64,000 bases of DNA from Gordonia sediminis (GCA_004193205.1 RZUM01000014.1:1-64000); one strand, 5' to 3'. Counted from the stretch's first letter, positions 1 to 9,568 are shown. The notes: a model not told the origin generated them from the sequence alone. A program made the numbers and translations.

Positions 1-145
1 CGTCGACAGCGACCCGCACCTTGACATGGCATCAGGGGGCACGTCCCAGCCCCGGCTCGCGTCCATCTACGGATCAGGGGTCGGGTGGTGGATCGCTCCG
101 CTCGCACCTCAGGGATCGAGTGAATAGCCTGGGCGGCAAGCGAGT
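1..145. other. Left edge, no supported gene
   Basis: The first 145 bases lie downstream of the P450 gene on the minus strand. Short open frames on the plus strand reach from the edge to stops near 133 and 170, but nothing in their translations is recognisable. They could be the tail of a gene outside the window or non-coding DNA. Confidence 0.3.
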
Positions 146-1399
146 TCAGCCGGCCGGACACCCGGAGTAGCGGACCGGGAGATCCTTCACCCCGTTGAGC
201 CAGCCGGAACGCACGCGGCGCATCTCGCCGACGCGGCCGATGTCGGGCAGGTTGTCGGCGATCGCGTTGAAGACGAGGTTCAGTTCGAGGCGGGCCAGGT
301 TGGCGCCGATGCAGAAGTGGGCGCCGTTGCCGCCGAACGCGAGGTGTGGGTTGGGGTCACGGGCGATGTCGAAGACGAAGGGATCGTGGAAGACGTCCTC
401 GTCGTAGTTCGCCGAGCTGTAGAACAGACCGACGCGTTGTCCCGCGGCGACGTCGAACCCGCCGACCCGGGTGTCGGCGAGCGCGGTTCGCTGGAATGCG
501 TGCACCGGCGTGGCCCAGCGCAGGACCTCGTCGACGGCCGTGGCGGGCCGTTCCCGGCGATAGAGCTCCCACTGCTGCGGGTGATCGAAGAAGGCGTTCA
601 TGCCGTGACTCGTCGCGTTGCGGGTGGTCTCGTTGCCGGCCGTGATGAGCAGGATGACGAAGAACCCGAACTCCGCCTCGTCGAGGGCATCGCCGTCGAG
701 GTCGGCCTGCACGAGGGTGGTCACGATGTCGTCGGAGGGAGTGCGGCGGCGTTCCTCGGCCATTGCGTAGGCGTAGCCGAGCAGTTCGGCGTTGGCGGTC
801 GTCGGATCGATCGTCTGATCTGGATCGTCGCTGTTGATGATCGCGTCGACGAGTTCGTGAATCCGGGGTCGGTCGGGGATCGGAACGCCGATCAGATCCA
901 TGATCGCCTGCAGCGGAAGGTGGATCGCGATGTCGTCGACGAAGTTGCCGTCGTCCTTCTCGGCCGCGGCCAGCACGATCTCCCGGGCCGAGGAGGCCAG
1001 GCGTTCCTCCATGGAGGCCACCGCACGCGGGGTGAACAGGCGCGAGACGATCTTGCGCAGGCGGGTGTGGGTGGGCGGATCGTGGTTGATCAGCAGCGCC
1101 TTGGTGAACTCGATCTGGTCGGGCGTGACGTAGTCGGGGAGGCGGATGATCGCCCCGTTCGCGTTGGTCGACCATAGCTGGTGGTTCTTGGAGATCTCCC
1201 GGACGTGCGCGTGCTTCGAGATGACCCAGAACCCGCCGTCGGTGAAGCCCGAGGTGCCCTGCGGTTGCGCGTTCCACCACACCGGCGCGGTCCGTCGGAG
1301 CTGCGCGAACTCCTCGATCGGCATCCCCCGCTCGATGAGGTCGGGGTCGGTGAAGTCGAGTCCGGGTCGCAGCGGGCAGGCACTCGTGGTCGTGGTCAT
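146..1399 (-). CDS. Cytochrome P450, CYP125 family paralogue
   Basis: A 417-residue soluble P450. The I-helix oxygen-activation motif AGNETTRN, the K-helix ExxR as EVLR, and the Cys-loop FGGNGAHFCIGANLA are all present, so it should bind heme and be active. The N-terminus (LDFTDPDLIERGMPIEEFAQ) and the HTRLRKIVSRLFTPRAV stretch follow CYP125 closely; CYP125 enzymes oxidise the terminal side-chain carbon of cholesterol or cholestenone (family knowledge). A second CYP125 lies at 3581-4870, and the two are diverged paralogues rather than a recent duplication. No KstR box lies upstream; instead a palindrome at 1441-1467 separates it from a divergent TetR gene. Its substrate may therefore differ from cholesterol (inference). 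It needs a ferredoxin; the only one in the window is fdxD at 23143. Confidence 0.9.
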   Translation of the reverse strand: MTTTTSACPLRPGLDFTDPDLIERGMPIEEFAQLRRTAPVWWNAQPQGTSGFTDGGFWVISKHAHVREISKNHQLWSTNANGAIIRLPDYVTPDQIEFTKALLINHDPPTHTRLRKIVSRLFTPRAVASMEERLASSAREIVLAAAEKDDGNFVDDIAIHLPLQAIMDLIGVPIPDRPRIHELVDAIINSDDPDQTIDPTTANAELLGYAYAMAEERRRTPSDDIVTTLVQADLDGDALDEAEFGFFVILLITAGNETTRNATSHGMNAFFDHPQQWELYRRERPATAVDEVLRWATPVHAFQRTALADTRVGGFDVAAGQRVGLFYSSANYDEDVFHDPFVFDIARDPNPHLAFGGNGAHFCIGANLARLELNLVFNAIADNLPDIGRVGEMRRVRSGWLNGVKDLPVRYSGCPAG

Positions 1400-1440
1400 G
1401 GGGTCCTCGCAGTCACGCCGTTGTGCTTCAGGTCACTACA

Positions 1441-1467
1441 CCATACATGAGTAGATCAGGTGTATGG
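1441..1467. promoter_or_regulatory. Candidate TetR operator between P450 and TetR gene
   Basis: A perfect 7-bp inverted repeat, CCATACA then 13 bases then TGTATGG, lies 41 bp upstream of the P450 start and about 95 bp upstream of the TetR start. Its place between two divergent genes suggests the operator of the TetR protein encoded at 1562. It does not resemble a KstR box. Confidence 0.5.
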
Positions 1468-1561
1468 TCTGTACGCGCCCAGCGAATGTCACCCATCGTC
1501 CTGGTCACGATTGCCTCGTCGATCTCGGGCGGACCGGACATCGGCACTAGGCTCAAGAGTT

Positions 1562-2191
1562 ATGCGGACCCATGGTTGGGGCGGCAACGTGCCGGTCGAC
1601 GACGAGGAGGCAGTACGCCGAATCCTCGATGCGACGCGCGAGGCCATCGACCGGCAGGGTCCGAGCGTGAGTCTGGCCGATGTGGCGCGCGCGCTCGGGG
1701 TCACCCGGCAGACGATCTACCGATACTTCCGCGGGACCGACGAATTGCTCTCGGCGACCGCCCACGATGCGACGGACGACTTCCTCGACCGGGTCATGCA
1801 ACGACTGCGCGGCATCGCCGAACCCGACCGCGCCACCGTCGAAGCCGTGTTGGCGGTCCTCGACGAACTCGGCAACGACCGCTACGTCGGCCTGTTGCTC
1901 GCCGAGGAACGTCTGAGTCTTCCCGCGGTCGGCGACGTGACGTCGGAGATGGCGCACCGACTGGCGGGGACCATGGTGGAACGACTCGACGTCGATTGGG
2001 CGGGAAGGGGATTCAGTGAGGGCGACCTCGACGACGTGATCGACATCGTGCTGCGGACCGTGCAGTCCCTCGTGCTCGATCCGGGTACGCCGCGACGATC
2101 GGAGGAAGAACTCCGACGGTTCGTCGACCGGTGGATGGGTGCCGCCGTGCGTTCGATGAGCGGGTCGTCGGTCAGCGCGGTTCGCCGGTGA
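1562..2191 (+). CDS. TetR/AcrR family transcriptional regulator
   Basis: A 209-residue regulator. The N-terminal helix-turn-helix reads SLADVARALGVTRQTIYRYF at about residues 38-57, the classic TetR DNA-binding signature; the C-terminal ligand domain is unassigned. The frame is open from 1460, but that start would add 34 low-complexity residues and overlap the palindrome region, so the ATG at 1562 is preferred. It diverges from the CYP125-like P450 at 146-1399, which is its most likely target; autoregulation through the 1441-1467 palindrome is also likely. The inducer is unknown; a steroid or terpenoid substrate of the P450 is a reasonable guess. Confidence 0.85.
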   Translation: MRTHGWGGNVPVDDEEAVRRILDATREAIDRQGPSVSLADVARALGVTRQTIYRYFRGTDELLSATAHDATDDFLDRVMQRLRGIAEPDRATVEAVLAVLDELGNDRYVGLLLAEERLSLPAVGDVTSEMAHRLAGTMVERLDVDWAGRGFSEGDLDDVIDIVLRTVQSLVLDPGTPRRSEEELRRFVDRWMGAAVRSMSGSSVSAVRR

Positions 2192-2206
2192 CCACCGGGA
2201 TCGCCA

Positions 2207-3412
<1,206 letters not shown>

Positions 3413-3413
3413 C

Positions 3414-3427
3414 TAGAACAAGTTCTC
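3414..3427. promoter_or_regulatory. KstR-like box 1 (fadA5 side)
   Basis: TAGAACAAGTTCTC matches the KstR consensus T-nn-AAC-nn-GTT-nn-A at all but the last position. It lies 44 bp upstream of the fadA5 ATG, where a bound repressor would block transcription. Confidence 0.7.
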
Positions 3428-3487
3428 ATGTTGGTCCATGCGGGGGTCGCCGGTCTCCCCGTGCCGAGGGGTATCGGCGAGGTCAAC

Positions 3488-3501
3488 TAGAACAAGTTCT
3501 C
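3488..3501. promoter_or_regulatory. KstR-like box 2 (fadA5/cyp125 intergenic)
   Basis: A second identical copy of TAGAACAAGTTCTC, 74 bp from the first and roughly midway between the divergent starts of fadA5 and cyp125. Confidence 0.7.
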
Positions 3502-3543
3502 ATTCTGATCGGTTATCTGGGTCGCAGTGTGCTCTAATGAGAC

Positions 3544-3557
3544 TGGAACAGGTTCTA
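3544..3557. promoter_or_regulatory. KstR-like box 3 (cyp125 side)
   Basis: TGGAACAGGTTCTA fits the full KstR consensus. It ends 23 bp before the chosen cyp125 start at 3581, which supports that start over the in-frame upstream one at 3527, since that would place the box inside the coding region. Confidence 0.75.
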
Positions 3558-3580
3558 ATCTCACAGCGAGGTGGTGTGAC

Positions 3581-4870
3581 GTGGCCCAGACCAAGGGTGC
3601 GACAACCAGCGCCAAAGCGGGGGGCGCTGCGGCCAGATGTCCGTTCATGGACCAGGAAGGATGGGACTTCACCAGTCCGGACCTGCTCGAGCAGGGTATC
3701 CCGGTCAACGAGTTCGCCCAGCTCCGCAAGACCGCGCCGGTCTGGTGGAATGCGCAGTCTCCCGGGAAGGGGGGTGGCTTCCACGACGGGGGGTACTGGG
3801 TCATCTCCAAGCATGCCCACATCCGGGAGATCTCCAAGAACAACGACGACTGGGCGACGTCCCCCAACGGCGTCATCATGCGGTTCGACGACGACATGTC
3901 ATCCGAACAGCTCGACGTCACCAAAGCGCTGCTGATCAACCACGATCCGCCGGACCACACACGCCTGCGCAAGCTGGTGTCCAAGGCATTCACCCCGCGG
4001 GCGGTGCACTCGCTGGAGGAAAAGCTCGACAATGCGGCGCGCACCATCGTCGGCAAGGCCGCGGAGAAGGGGACCGGCGACTTCGTGCACGACGTCGCCG
4101 TCGACCTTCCGCTGCTGGCGATCGCCGATCTGCTCGGCGTTCCCGAGGTCGACCGGGAAAAGCTGTTCAACTGGTCGAATTCGATGATGAACTACGACGA
4201 TCCGGAGTTCACCGCCGATCCGGAGATGGCCTCCGCCGAGATCCTCGGCTACGGCTACACCATGGCCGAGGATCGTCGGAAGTGTCCCGTCGACGACATC
4301 GTCTCGACCCTGGTGAACGCCGACATCGAGGGGCAGGCGCTCGACGAAACCGAGTTCGGGTTCTTCTTCATCCTGCTGACCGTCGCCGGCAACGAGACGA
4401 CACGCAACGCGATCAGCCACGGCATGAACGCGTTCCTGGAGAACCCCGACCAGTGGGAACTGTTCAAGGCCGGGCGGCCCGCGACCGCCGTCGACGAGAT
4501 CGTCCGGTGGGCCACCCCGGTCAACTGCTTCCAGCGCACCGCCAAACGTGACACCCAGGTCGGCGGGGTCGACATCGCCGAAGGTCAGCGCGTGGGGCTG
4601 TTCTACGGTTCGGCGAACTACGACGAGGACGTCTTCGACGACCCGTTCCGGTTCAACATCTTGCGAGATCCCAACCCGCACGTCGGATTCGGCGGCAACG
4701 GCGCACACTTCTGTGTCGGTGCGAACCTCGCCCGCATGGAGATCAACCTGATGTTCAACGCGCTCGCCGACATCGTGCCCGACATCGCGCGTCTGGAGAC
4801 CCCGCGGCGCCTCCGGCATGGCTGGATCAACGGTGTCAAGGAACTCCGGGTCGACTACGGCACGAAATGA
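3581..4870 (+). CDS. cyp125: Cytochrome P450 CYP125, steroid C26/C27-monooxygenase
   Basis: A 429-residue P450 very close to M. tuberculosis CYP125A1 (APVWWNAQSPGKGGGFHDGG, NHDPPDHTRLRKLVSKAF). The I-helix AGNETTRN, the ExxR EIVR and the heme loop FGGNGAHFCVGANLA are intact. CYP125 hydroxylates and further oxidises the terminal side-chain carbon of cholesterol and cholest-4-en-3-one to the acid, the first step of side-chain breakdown (family knowledge). The GTG at 3581 is chosen because a purine-rich GCGAGG lies 10-15 bases upstream and a KstR box ends at 3557; an ATG at 3647 is an alternative. It is divergent from fadA5 and overlaps the next gene by 4 bp (ATGA), so they are co-transcribed. 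Confidence 0.93.
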   Translation: MAQTKGATTSAKAGGAAARCPFMDQEGWDFTSPDLLEQGIPVNEFAQLRKTAPVWWNAQSPGKGGGFHDGGYWVISKHAHIREISKNNDDWATSPNGVIMRFDDDMSSEQLDVTKALLINHDPPDHTRLRKLVSKAFTPRAVHSLEEKLDNAARTIVGKAAEKGTGDFVHDVAVDLPLLAIADLLGVPEVDREKLFNWSNSMMNYDDPEFTADPEMASAEILGYGYTMAEDRRKCPVDDIVSTLVNADIEGQALDETEFGFFFILLTVAGNETTRNAISHGMNAFLENPDQWELFKAGRPATAVDEIVRWATPVNCFQRTAKRDTQVGGVDIAEGQRVGLFYGSANYDEDVFDDPFRFNILRDPNPHVGFGGNGAHFCVGANLARMEINLMFNALADIVPDIARLETPRRLRHGWINGVKELRVDYGTK

Positions 4871-5331
4871 CCACGCACGACACAAGTCTGGGGGATGGCA
4901 CACCGGCATACCTGAACATCGACCGGGAACACCATCCCGCCGTGGTCGCGGGACGGCGATCGCGCGAGTTCGTGGCGTCCCGCGACAAGCAGGCGTGGGT
5001 CGACAACTTCGCCGTCGAGGGGTCGGTGGAGGACCCGGTCGGTCCGTCCATGTTCGATCCCGAGGGCAGGGGATTCCACGGTCACGCGCAGATTGCCGAG
5101 TTCTGGGACAAGTCCATCGCGACGACCGAGCGGATCGAGTTCGTCTTCGACGACGAGATCATCTGCGGCAACGAGGTCGCCTACGTCGGCACGATCGTCA
5201 CCCACATCGCGGGATACATCTCCGAGGCGGACGGTGTGTTCACCTACCGCGCCGACGCCGACGGGAAACTCGTTGCACTGCGGGCGTTCTGGGAGGTCGA
5301 GAAGACGATCAACTCGGCCCGCCCCGCCTGA
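4867..5331 (+). CDS. SnoaL/ketosteroid isomerase-fold protein
   Basis: A 154-residue protein with features of the NTF2/SnoaL fold: an N-terminal helix with EFVASRDKQAWVDNFA, the EDPVGPSMFDPEGRGFHGHA segment typical of ketosteroid-isomerase-like proteins, and C-terminal beta strands ending in LRAFWEVEKT. Members include delta-5-3-ketosteroid isomerases and limonene-epoxide-hydrolase relatives, as well as non-enzymatic binders (family knowledge). It overlaps the cyp125 stop by ATGA, so the two are translationally coupled and a role on a steroid intermediate is likely (inference). The exact reaction cannot be fixed from sequence. Confidence 0.8.
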   Translation: MTTHDTSLGDGTPAYLNIDREHHPAVVAGRRSREFVASRDKQAWVDNFAVEGSVEDPVGPSMFDPEGRGFHGHAQIAEFWDKSIATTERIEFVFDDEIICGNEVAYVGTIVTHIAGYISEADGVFTYRADADGKLVALRAFWEVEKTINSARPA

Positions 5332-5337
5332 GTTCTC

Positions 5338-5452
5338 GGTTCGCGCCGACGGCACCCGGTTTTTCGCCGACAGCACCCGGTTCGCGCCGACGGCACCCGG
5401 TTTTTCGTCGACAGCACCCGGTTTTTCGTCGACAGCACCACCCGGTTGTCGG
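5338..5452 (+). repeat. 21-bp repeat array A (forward), about 5 units
   Basis: About five degenerate copies of a 21-bp unit of the form GACGGCACCCGGTTTTTCGCC, one unit being 20 bp. The array fills the whole gap between two convergent genes (4867-5331 plus, 5456-7585 minus). The same unit recurs at 8158-8365, 56848-57288 and 58298-58612. Confidence 0.85.
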
Positions 5453-5455
5453 TCC

Positions 5456-7585
5456 TCACGCCGTAGGGATGTGCGGCAGGTTGCTGAGATTGTTCGAGGT
5501 GGCGTCGTCGCCGACGGTGCGCAGGTACCGACGACCGCGACTGCTGTGCGCGACCACGATGGGAACTTCCTTCCCGGTCGTAGTCACCGAGGGATCGATT
5601 TCCAGCGTGATCCGGTCCTTCAGGATCAGGTGTGCCGCATCGCCGACGGTCAGCTTCCACAGCCGGCCGTCGTCGGTGAAGCCGGCAACTTGTTGGGACA
5701 CGTAGTCCGGGTCGCCGGCGGGTCGACGGCGGTCGGGCTCGAAGAACGAGACCTTCAGTTTCCTGGCGAGAGGTGCCAGGAACACGCGCAGGAAGCCGTC
5801 CTGCAGCAGAACGGTGGTCGGTGAGTAGCCCTCCAGTGGCAGGGCGTCGCCACCGGGTTTCGACTTGTCGTCCACGAACTTGTCGAGCCCGTCGCTCACC
5901 TGCGCATCGATCACGAAGTCGTCCAGGGCCGCCAGTGCGAGGACGCTCACCGGGTAGCCGATCAAGAACGCCGAGATCAGCGCTCCCTCCAAGGTGAACG
6001 CGATGCTGGCCGACGCGGCTGCGACGATCGCAAACCCGACGACGCCGAGAGCAATCCCGATCGCGATGCCCAACAGCACCCCGAGCGGGGTGATGTGACT
6101 GTCCGATCGTTTGAAGGGTTCGCCGAAAAGCTGTGGTTTCACCCCGATCTCGGTCGGCAATGCATTCTTCTCCTCGGCGATCTCCTTCTGTTCCTCCTCG
6201 ATCGCGTCGGTGTCGCCACCGGCGCATTTCTCCGCGCTCAGCTCGCGCAATCGCGCGTTCATCTCGGCGAGCGTGCGCGACGGTTGCAGGTCCGGGGGCA
6301 GCTCGCCCTCCAATGGGTCGCGGGGAACCTCCCCGCGATCGAGATCGAATACCAGACCGAACTCGATGAACCAGCCGTAGAGCGTTCCGTCCCCTTCGGC
6401 GTGTCCGTGGATGTTCAGCACTTCGTGATCGAGGTCGGCGTTGAATTCGATGACGGCGCTGAACTGGTCGAGGGTGCCGTCCTCACCGTTCACGTCGATG
6501 GTCACCGGGTGCGCCAGCAGACATCCGGCATCGGGGTCGAAATCGGATTCCTCCAGGCACAGCGAGGAGATCTGTGACGCGCGGATCGAACGCAGGAGGG
6601 CGAACCCGGCGCGCATGAACCCGACCGTCTCGTCGGTGCTCAGTGCCAGCACTGAGGGTGGAAGGGGTTCGGGCAGTAGGGGAATGGTCTGGATCTGCAC
6701 CTGCATCGATTCCTCGGCGGTCGAGGAGGCCTGACGCGTGAACAGCCGCACAGCCCCGTCGATCTGAATCGGGTCACCCGACGATCCGGTGGGATCGACC
6801 GGGGTCGGTGTGGGAAGCAACGATGCCGTGGACGTGCCGTTGTCGCCGAGCGTTGCCAGTTTTGCCACGACACCCTTGGCGAGTTCGCCGGCGACCGTGT
6901 CGATCGGATCGATGCCGGCCGTTCGCAGCAATGTGCCGACGACGGAATTGTTGATGCAGTTCTGTTCGGACGAGGTCAGCTCCCAGACGACGTGCGGCTC
7001 CATCCCGGTCAGCACCACACGACCTCCGGGCCGTTGCGCCACGTCAGGACCGAACATCTCAGACGCGCCGGGCCCCGCCGGATCGGCATCGAGCGTCGGA
7101 CCCGCCTGCTGGGCGAAGTCGATGACCACGTTCTGATGCGGGCGGTTGTCGATGGTTGTATCGACACGCTCGATGGAGTCGTGAATGACCAGACGACCGA
7201 AGAGCGGGATCTCGTTGAAACGGATTTGCCTTCCGTTGCAGGTGGTCGGTGCTCCCGACGGGACCGGCAACCCCAGCACCTTCGTGACCACCAGCACCGA
7301 ATCCGGCAGGCCGAGCTCGGCAGGGTGGTCACCGAGCCGCAGATCGAATCCGAGATGCCGCTCCAGATCCGTGGTGGTAGTGCCGTCGCGGGCTCGCCAT
7401 CGCCGCCCGCTGCCGTCGATGTGGAACCACACGCGTGACACCGCGATATTCAGCCGGGCCTCTCCTTCGATCACCGCCAGCGCCTCGAACGGCTGCGCTG
7501 GGATCGACTGCGGTGGCAGTCGACCGATGAACATCTCCTCGACGACCGTGCGGTGGAGTTCGATGACGGTATCCGGGTTCTCCAT
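5456..7585 (-). CDS. Unknown membrane-anchored 709-residue protein
   Basis: No family is recognised with confidence. The first 460 or so residues look beta-rich, without obvious enzymatic motifs. A charged segment with heptad-like Leu/Glu spacing (AEMNARLRELSAEK, EEEQKEIAEEKNALP) follows near residues 475-515. Two hydrophobic stretches come next (LLGIAIGIALGVVGFAIVAA and ISAFLIGYPVSVLALAALDD), then a soluble C-terminal domain of about 130 residues with the SSRGRRYLRTVGD segment. The N-terminal part faintly recalls TULIP/P47-type lipid-binding proteins, but this is a weak impression only. The ATG at 7585 overlaps the stop of the upstream gene (TGATG), so the pair is translationally coupled. 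The frame is open up to 7900, but that extension lies inside the upstream gene. Confidence 0.7.
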   Translation of the reverse strand: MENPDTVIELHRTVVEEMFIGRLPPQSIPAQPFEALAVIEGEARLNIAVSRVWFHIDGSGRRWRARDGTTTTDLERHLGFDLRLGDHPAELGLPDSVLVVTKVLGLPVPSGAPTTCNGRQIRFNEIPLFGRLVIHDSIERVDTTIDNRPHQNVVIDFAQQAGPTLDADPAGPGASEMFGPDVAQRPGGRVVLTGMEPHVVWELTSSEQNCINNSVVGTLLRTAGIDPIDTVAGELAKGVVAKLATLGDNGTSTASLLPTPTPVDPTGSSGDPIQIDGAVRLFTRQASSTAEESMQVQIQTIPLLPEPLPPSVLALSTDETVGFMRAGFALLRSIRASQISSLCLEESDFDPDAGCLLAHPVTIDVNGEDGTLDQFSAVIEFNADLDHEVLNIHGHAEGDGTLYGWFIEFGLVFDLDRGEVPRDPLEGELPPDLQPSRTLAEMNARLRELSAEKCAGGDTDAIEEEQKEIAEEKNALPTEIGVKPQLFGEPFKRSDSHITPLGVLLGIAIGIALGVVGFAIVAAASASIAFTLEGALISAFLIGYPVSVLALAALDDFVIDAQVSDGLDKFVDDKSKPGGDALPLEGYSPTTVLLQDGFLRVFLAPLARKLKVSFFEPDRRRPAGDPDYVSQQVAGFTDDGRLWKLTVGDAAHLILKDRITLEIDPSVTTTGKEVPIVVAHSSRGRRYLRTVGDDATSNNLSNLPHIPTA

Positions 7586-8019
7586 CAGTGCTCCAACCTG
7601 CCTTGGTCGGGTCGGTGTCGGGGACCCGTCGTCGGGGCGGGACGGAACTCGACGTTCGCCGACGTGATGTCCGCGAACTGCCCACCTGCACCGCCGATGT
7701 CGGGCAGTCGCGTGCGGAGGCGTTGCAGCGCGTCGACGAGCTCGTCGACCGGTTCGGACAGGTGACCCGCCTGCCGCATCTCGGCGATCGCACCGACGGG
7801 ATCTGCGACCATCCGCGCGGCGTTCTCGGGATTCTCGGCGAGCCAGCGTTCTGCCGCGGCGGCGGCATCGAGCAGTTGACTCGTCGCCGCATCCGACCAC
7901 TCGGCATCGAGGCCGAGACGCGTCATCACATGTCTGACGTCGGTCGCACGAGGGATCCGTCCGGGCGGCGCGATCAGAAGACGCGCTGCCGGGCTGTGGG
8001 GTTCATACTCGGTGCTCAT
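7585..8019 (-). CDS. Unknown 144-residue protein coupled to the 709-residue protein
   Basis: Not recognised. It is soluble and mainly helical by composition, with an Ala/Leu/Arg-rich centre (QLLDAAAAAERWLAENPENA) and a Pro/Arg-rich tail. The frame is open to 8271, but the upstream part is made of 21-bp repeat units; the ATG at 8019 gives a normal start (MSTEYEPHSPAARLL) and excludes them. Its stop overlaps the start of the next gene by one base (TGATG). The two genes form a unit bracketed by 21-bp repeat arrays. Confidence 0.65.
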   Translation of the reverse strand: MSTEYEPHSPAARLLIAPPGRIPRATDVRHVMTRLGLDAEWSDAATSQLLDAAAAAERWLAENPENAARMVADPVGAIAEMRQAGHLSEPVDELVDALQRLRTRLPDIGGAGGQFADITSANVEFRPAPTTGPRHRPDQGRLEH

Positions 8020-8157
8020 CACGACAGCTTCCGCACATGCCTGGGTATTCAAAGTGTAGGCGCTCGACGCAGGGGAAAGAACAGTCAGATCGGCGCCGAG
8101 ATGAACCGGGCTGAGCTGAACCGGGCTGGGCCCAGGCCTCGGCCTTGGGCTCGGGCC

Positions 8158-8245
8158 TCCTCGCCGACGGCACCCATTTTTCCGCCGACGGCACCCGGTT
8201 TCTCGCTGACGGCACCCGGTTTCTCGCCGAAAGCATCCGTCCGGG
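8158..8245 (+). repeat. 21-bp repeat array B1 (forward), 4 units
   Basis: Four forward units such as GACGGCACCCGGTTTCTCGCT lie upstream of the 144-residue protein gene and face array B2 in opposite orientation. With B2 they take up most of the 356-bp gap between 8019 and 8376; no gene is seen in this gap. Confidence 0.8.
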
Positions 8246-8255
8246 AGGAATCGGC

Positions 8256-8365
8256 TCGGTGCTGTCGACACGAATCAGGGTGCTGTCGACGCGAACGCAG
8301 TTGCTGTCGGCGGGAAAGCGGGTGCTGTCGGCGGGGAAGCGGGTGCTGTGGGCGGGGGACGGGTG
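8256..8365 (-). repeat. 21-bp repeat array B2 (reverse), about 5 units
   Basis: About five units in reverse orientation (GGTGCTGTCGGCGGGGAAGCG and variants), ending just before the ltp3 stop codon at 8376. B1 and B2 together form a head-to-head inverted pair around a unique centre near 8246-8255. Confidence 0.8.
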
Positions 8366-8375
8366 GCTGGTGTTG

Positions 8376-9554
8376 CTAGTGGGCGGGTTTGTCTGCGCCG
8401 ACGAGCCACATCGAGAAGTACTGCGATCCGCCGCCGTAGGCGTGGCCGAGGGCTTTGCGGGCGCCGTCGACCTGATGGTCACCGGCCTTGCCCATCACCT
8501 GGATGGCGGCCTCGGCGAAGCGGATCATCCCGGATGCGCCGATCGGGTTCGACGACAACACACCGCCCGACGGGTTCACCGGTAGGCGTCCCCCGATCTC
8601 GGTCTCGCCGGCCTCGGTCAGCTTCCAGCCGTCGCCCTCGCCGACGAAGCCCAGGTTCTCCAACCACATCGGCTCGAACCAGGAGAACGGCACGTAGATC
8701 TCCGCGACGTCGACCTCGTCGAGCGGATTGCTGATGCCGCCCGCCTTCCACAGCGCGGCTGCCGCGTCACGCCCGGCCTGCGGGCTGACCACGTTGCGGT
8801 GGGCGACGGCGAGCGGTTCGGTGCGCATCGCGGTCGCATGAATCCAGGCGACCGGGTCGCCGGCCCCGACGGCATCGTCGGCGGCCCGTTCGTCGCCGAT
8901 CACCACCGCGCACGCGCCGTCCGACGACGGGCATGTCTCGTCGTACCGGATCGGGTCCCACAGCATCTGGGAACTCATCACCTTCTCGACGGTCTGCTCC
9001 GGCTGATGCAGATGAGCCAGGGGATTCATCGCGCCGTTGCGGCGATCCTTGGCCGCCACCATCGCACCGATGTGGTCGGGTGCGCCCGACTTCCGGATGT
9101 AGGAACGCACGTGCGGCGCGAAGAATCCACCCGCGCCCGCACCCACTGGCTTGGTGAACGGCACCGGAATCGACAACGCCCACATGGCATTCGACTCGGA
9201 TTGCTTCTCCCAGGCGACCGCGAGCACGCGGCGGTGGACACCGGCGAACACCAGCGACGCCGCGACGTTGGCGGTGGAGCCGCCGACCGACCCGGCGGTG
9301 TGCACCCGGATGAGGCGTTTCCCGACCGCGCCGATGGCCTCGGCCATCGCCAGCTCCGGCATCATCGCACCCTCGAACAGGTCGGGCGCCTTGCCAATGA
9401 CGATCGCGTCGATGTCGTCGATGCCGACCTTCGCGTCGGCGAGCGCGCGGTCGATCGCCTCACGGCACAGGCCCGCCATCGTCACGTCGTGCCGTTTGGC
9501 GACGTAGTGGGTTTGTCCGGTGCCCAGCACCGCCGCTCGGTGGTTGTGTCCCAT
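8376..9554 (-). CDS. ltp3: Thiolase-like lipid-transfer protein Ltp3
   Basis: A 392-residue thiolase-superfamily protein of the SCP-x/lipid-transfer branch (AAVLGTGQTHYVAKRHDVTM at the start; RLPVNPSGGVLSSNPIGASG near the C-terminus). The family includes the steroid retro-aldolase Ltp2, which works with a DUF35 partner to cleave the C17 side chain (family knowledge). Length and order match M. tuberculosis Rv3523: DUF35/OB-fold protein, Ltp4, Ltp3 in one operon. It starts 14 bp after the ltp4 stop. Ltp3 may act as a thiolase or aldolase on sterol CoA esters; the substrate is not proven. Confidence 0.85.
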   Translation of the reverse strand: MGHNHRAAVLGTGQTHYVAKRHDVTMAGLCREAIDRALADAKVGIDDIDAIVIGKAPDLFEGAMMPELAMAEAIGAVGKRLIRVHTAGSVGGSTANVAASLVFAGVHRRVLAVAWEKQSESNAMWALSIPVPFTKPVGAGAGGFFAPHVRSYIRKSGAPDHIGAMVAAKDRRNGAMNPLAHLHQPEQTVEKVMSSQMLWDPIRYDETCPSSDGACAVVIGDERAADDAVGAGDPVAWIHATAMRTEPLAVAHRNVVSPQAGRDAAAALWKAGGISNPLDEVDVAEIYVPFSWFEPMWLENLGFVGEGDGWKLTEAGETEIGGRLPVNPSGGVLSSNPIGASGMIRFAEAAIQVMGKAGDHQVDGARKALGHAYGGGSQYFSMWLVGADKPAH

Positions 9555-9568
9555 CAGTTCCGGTCTCC

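Noticed and set aside
7586-7900. N-terminal extension of the 709-residue protein
   Set aside because: It overlaps almost the whole upstream gene in another frame and is Arg-rich; the ATG at 7585 with a TGATG overlap is more natural.
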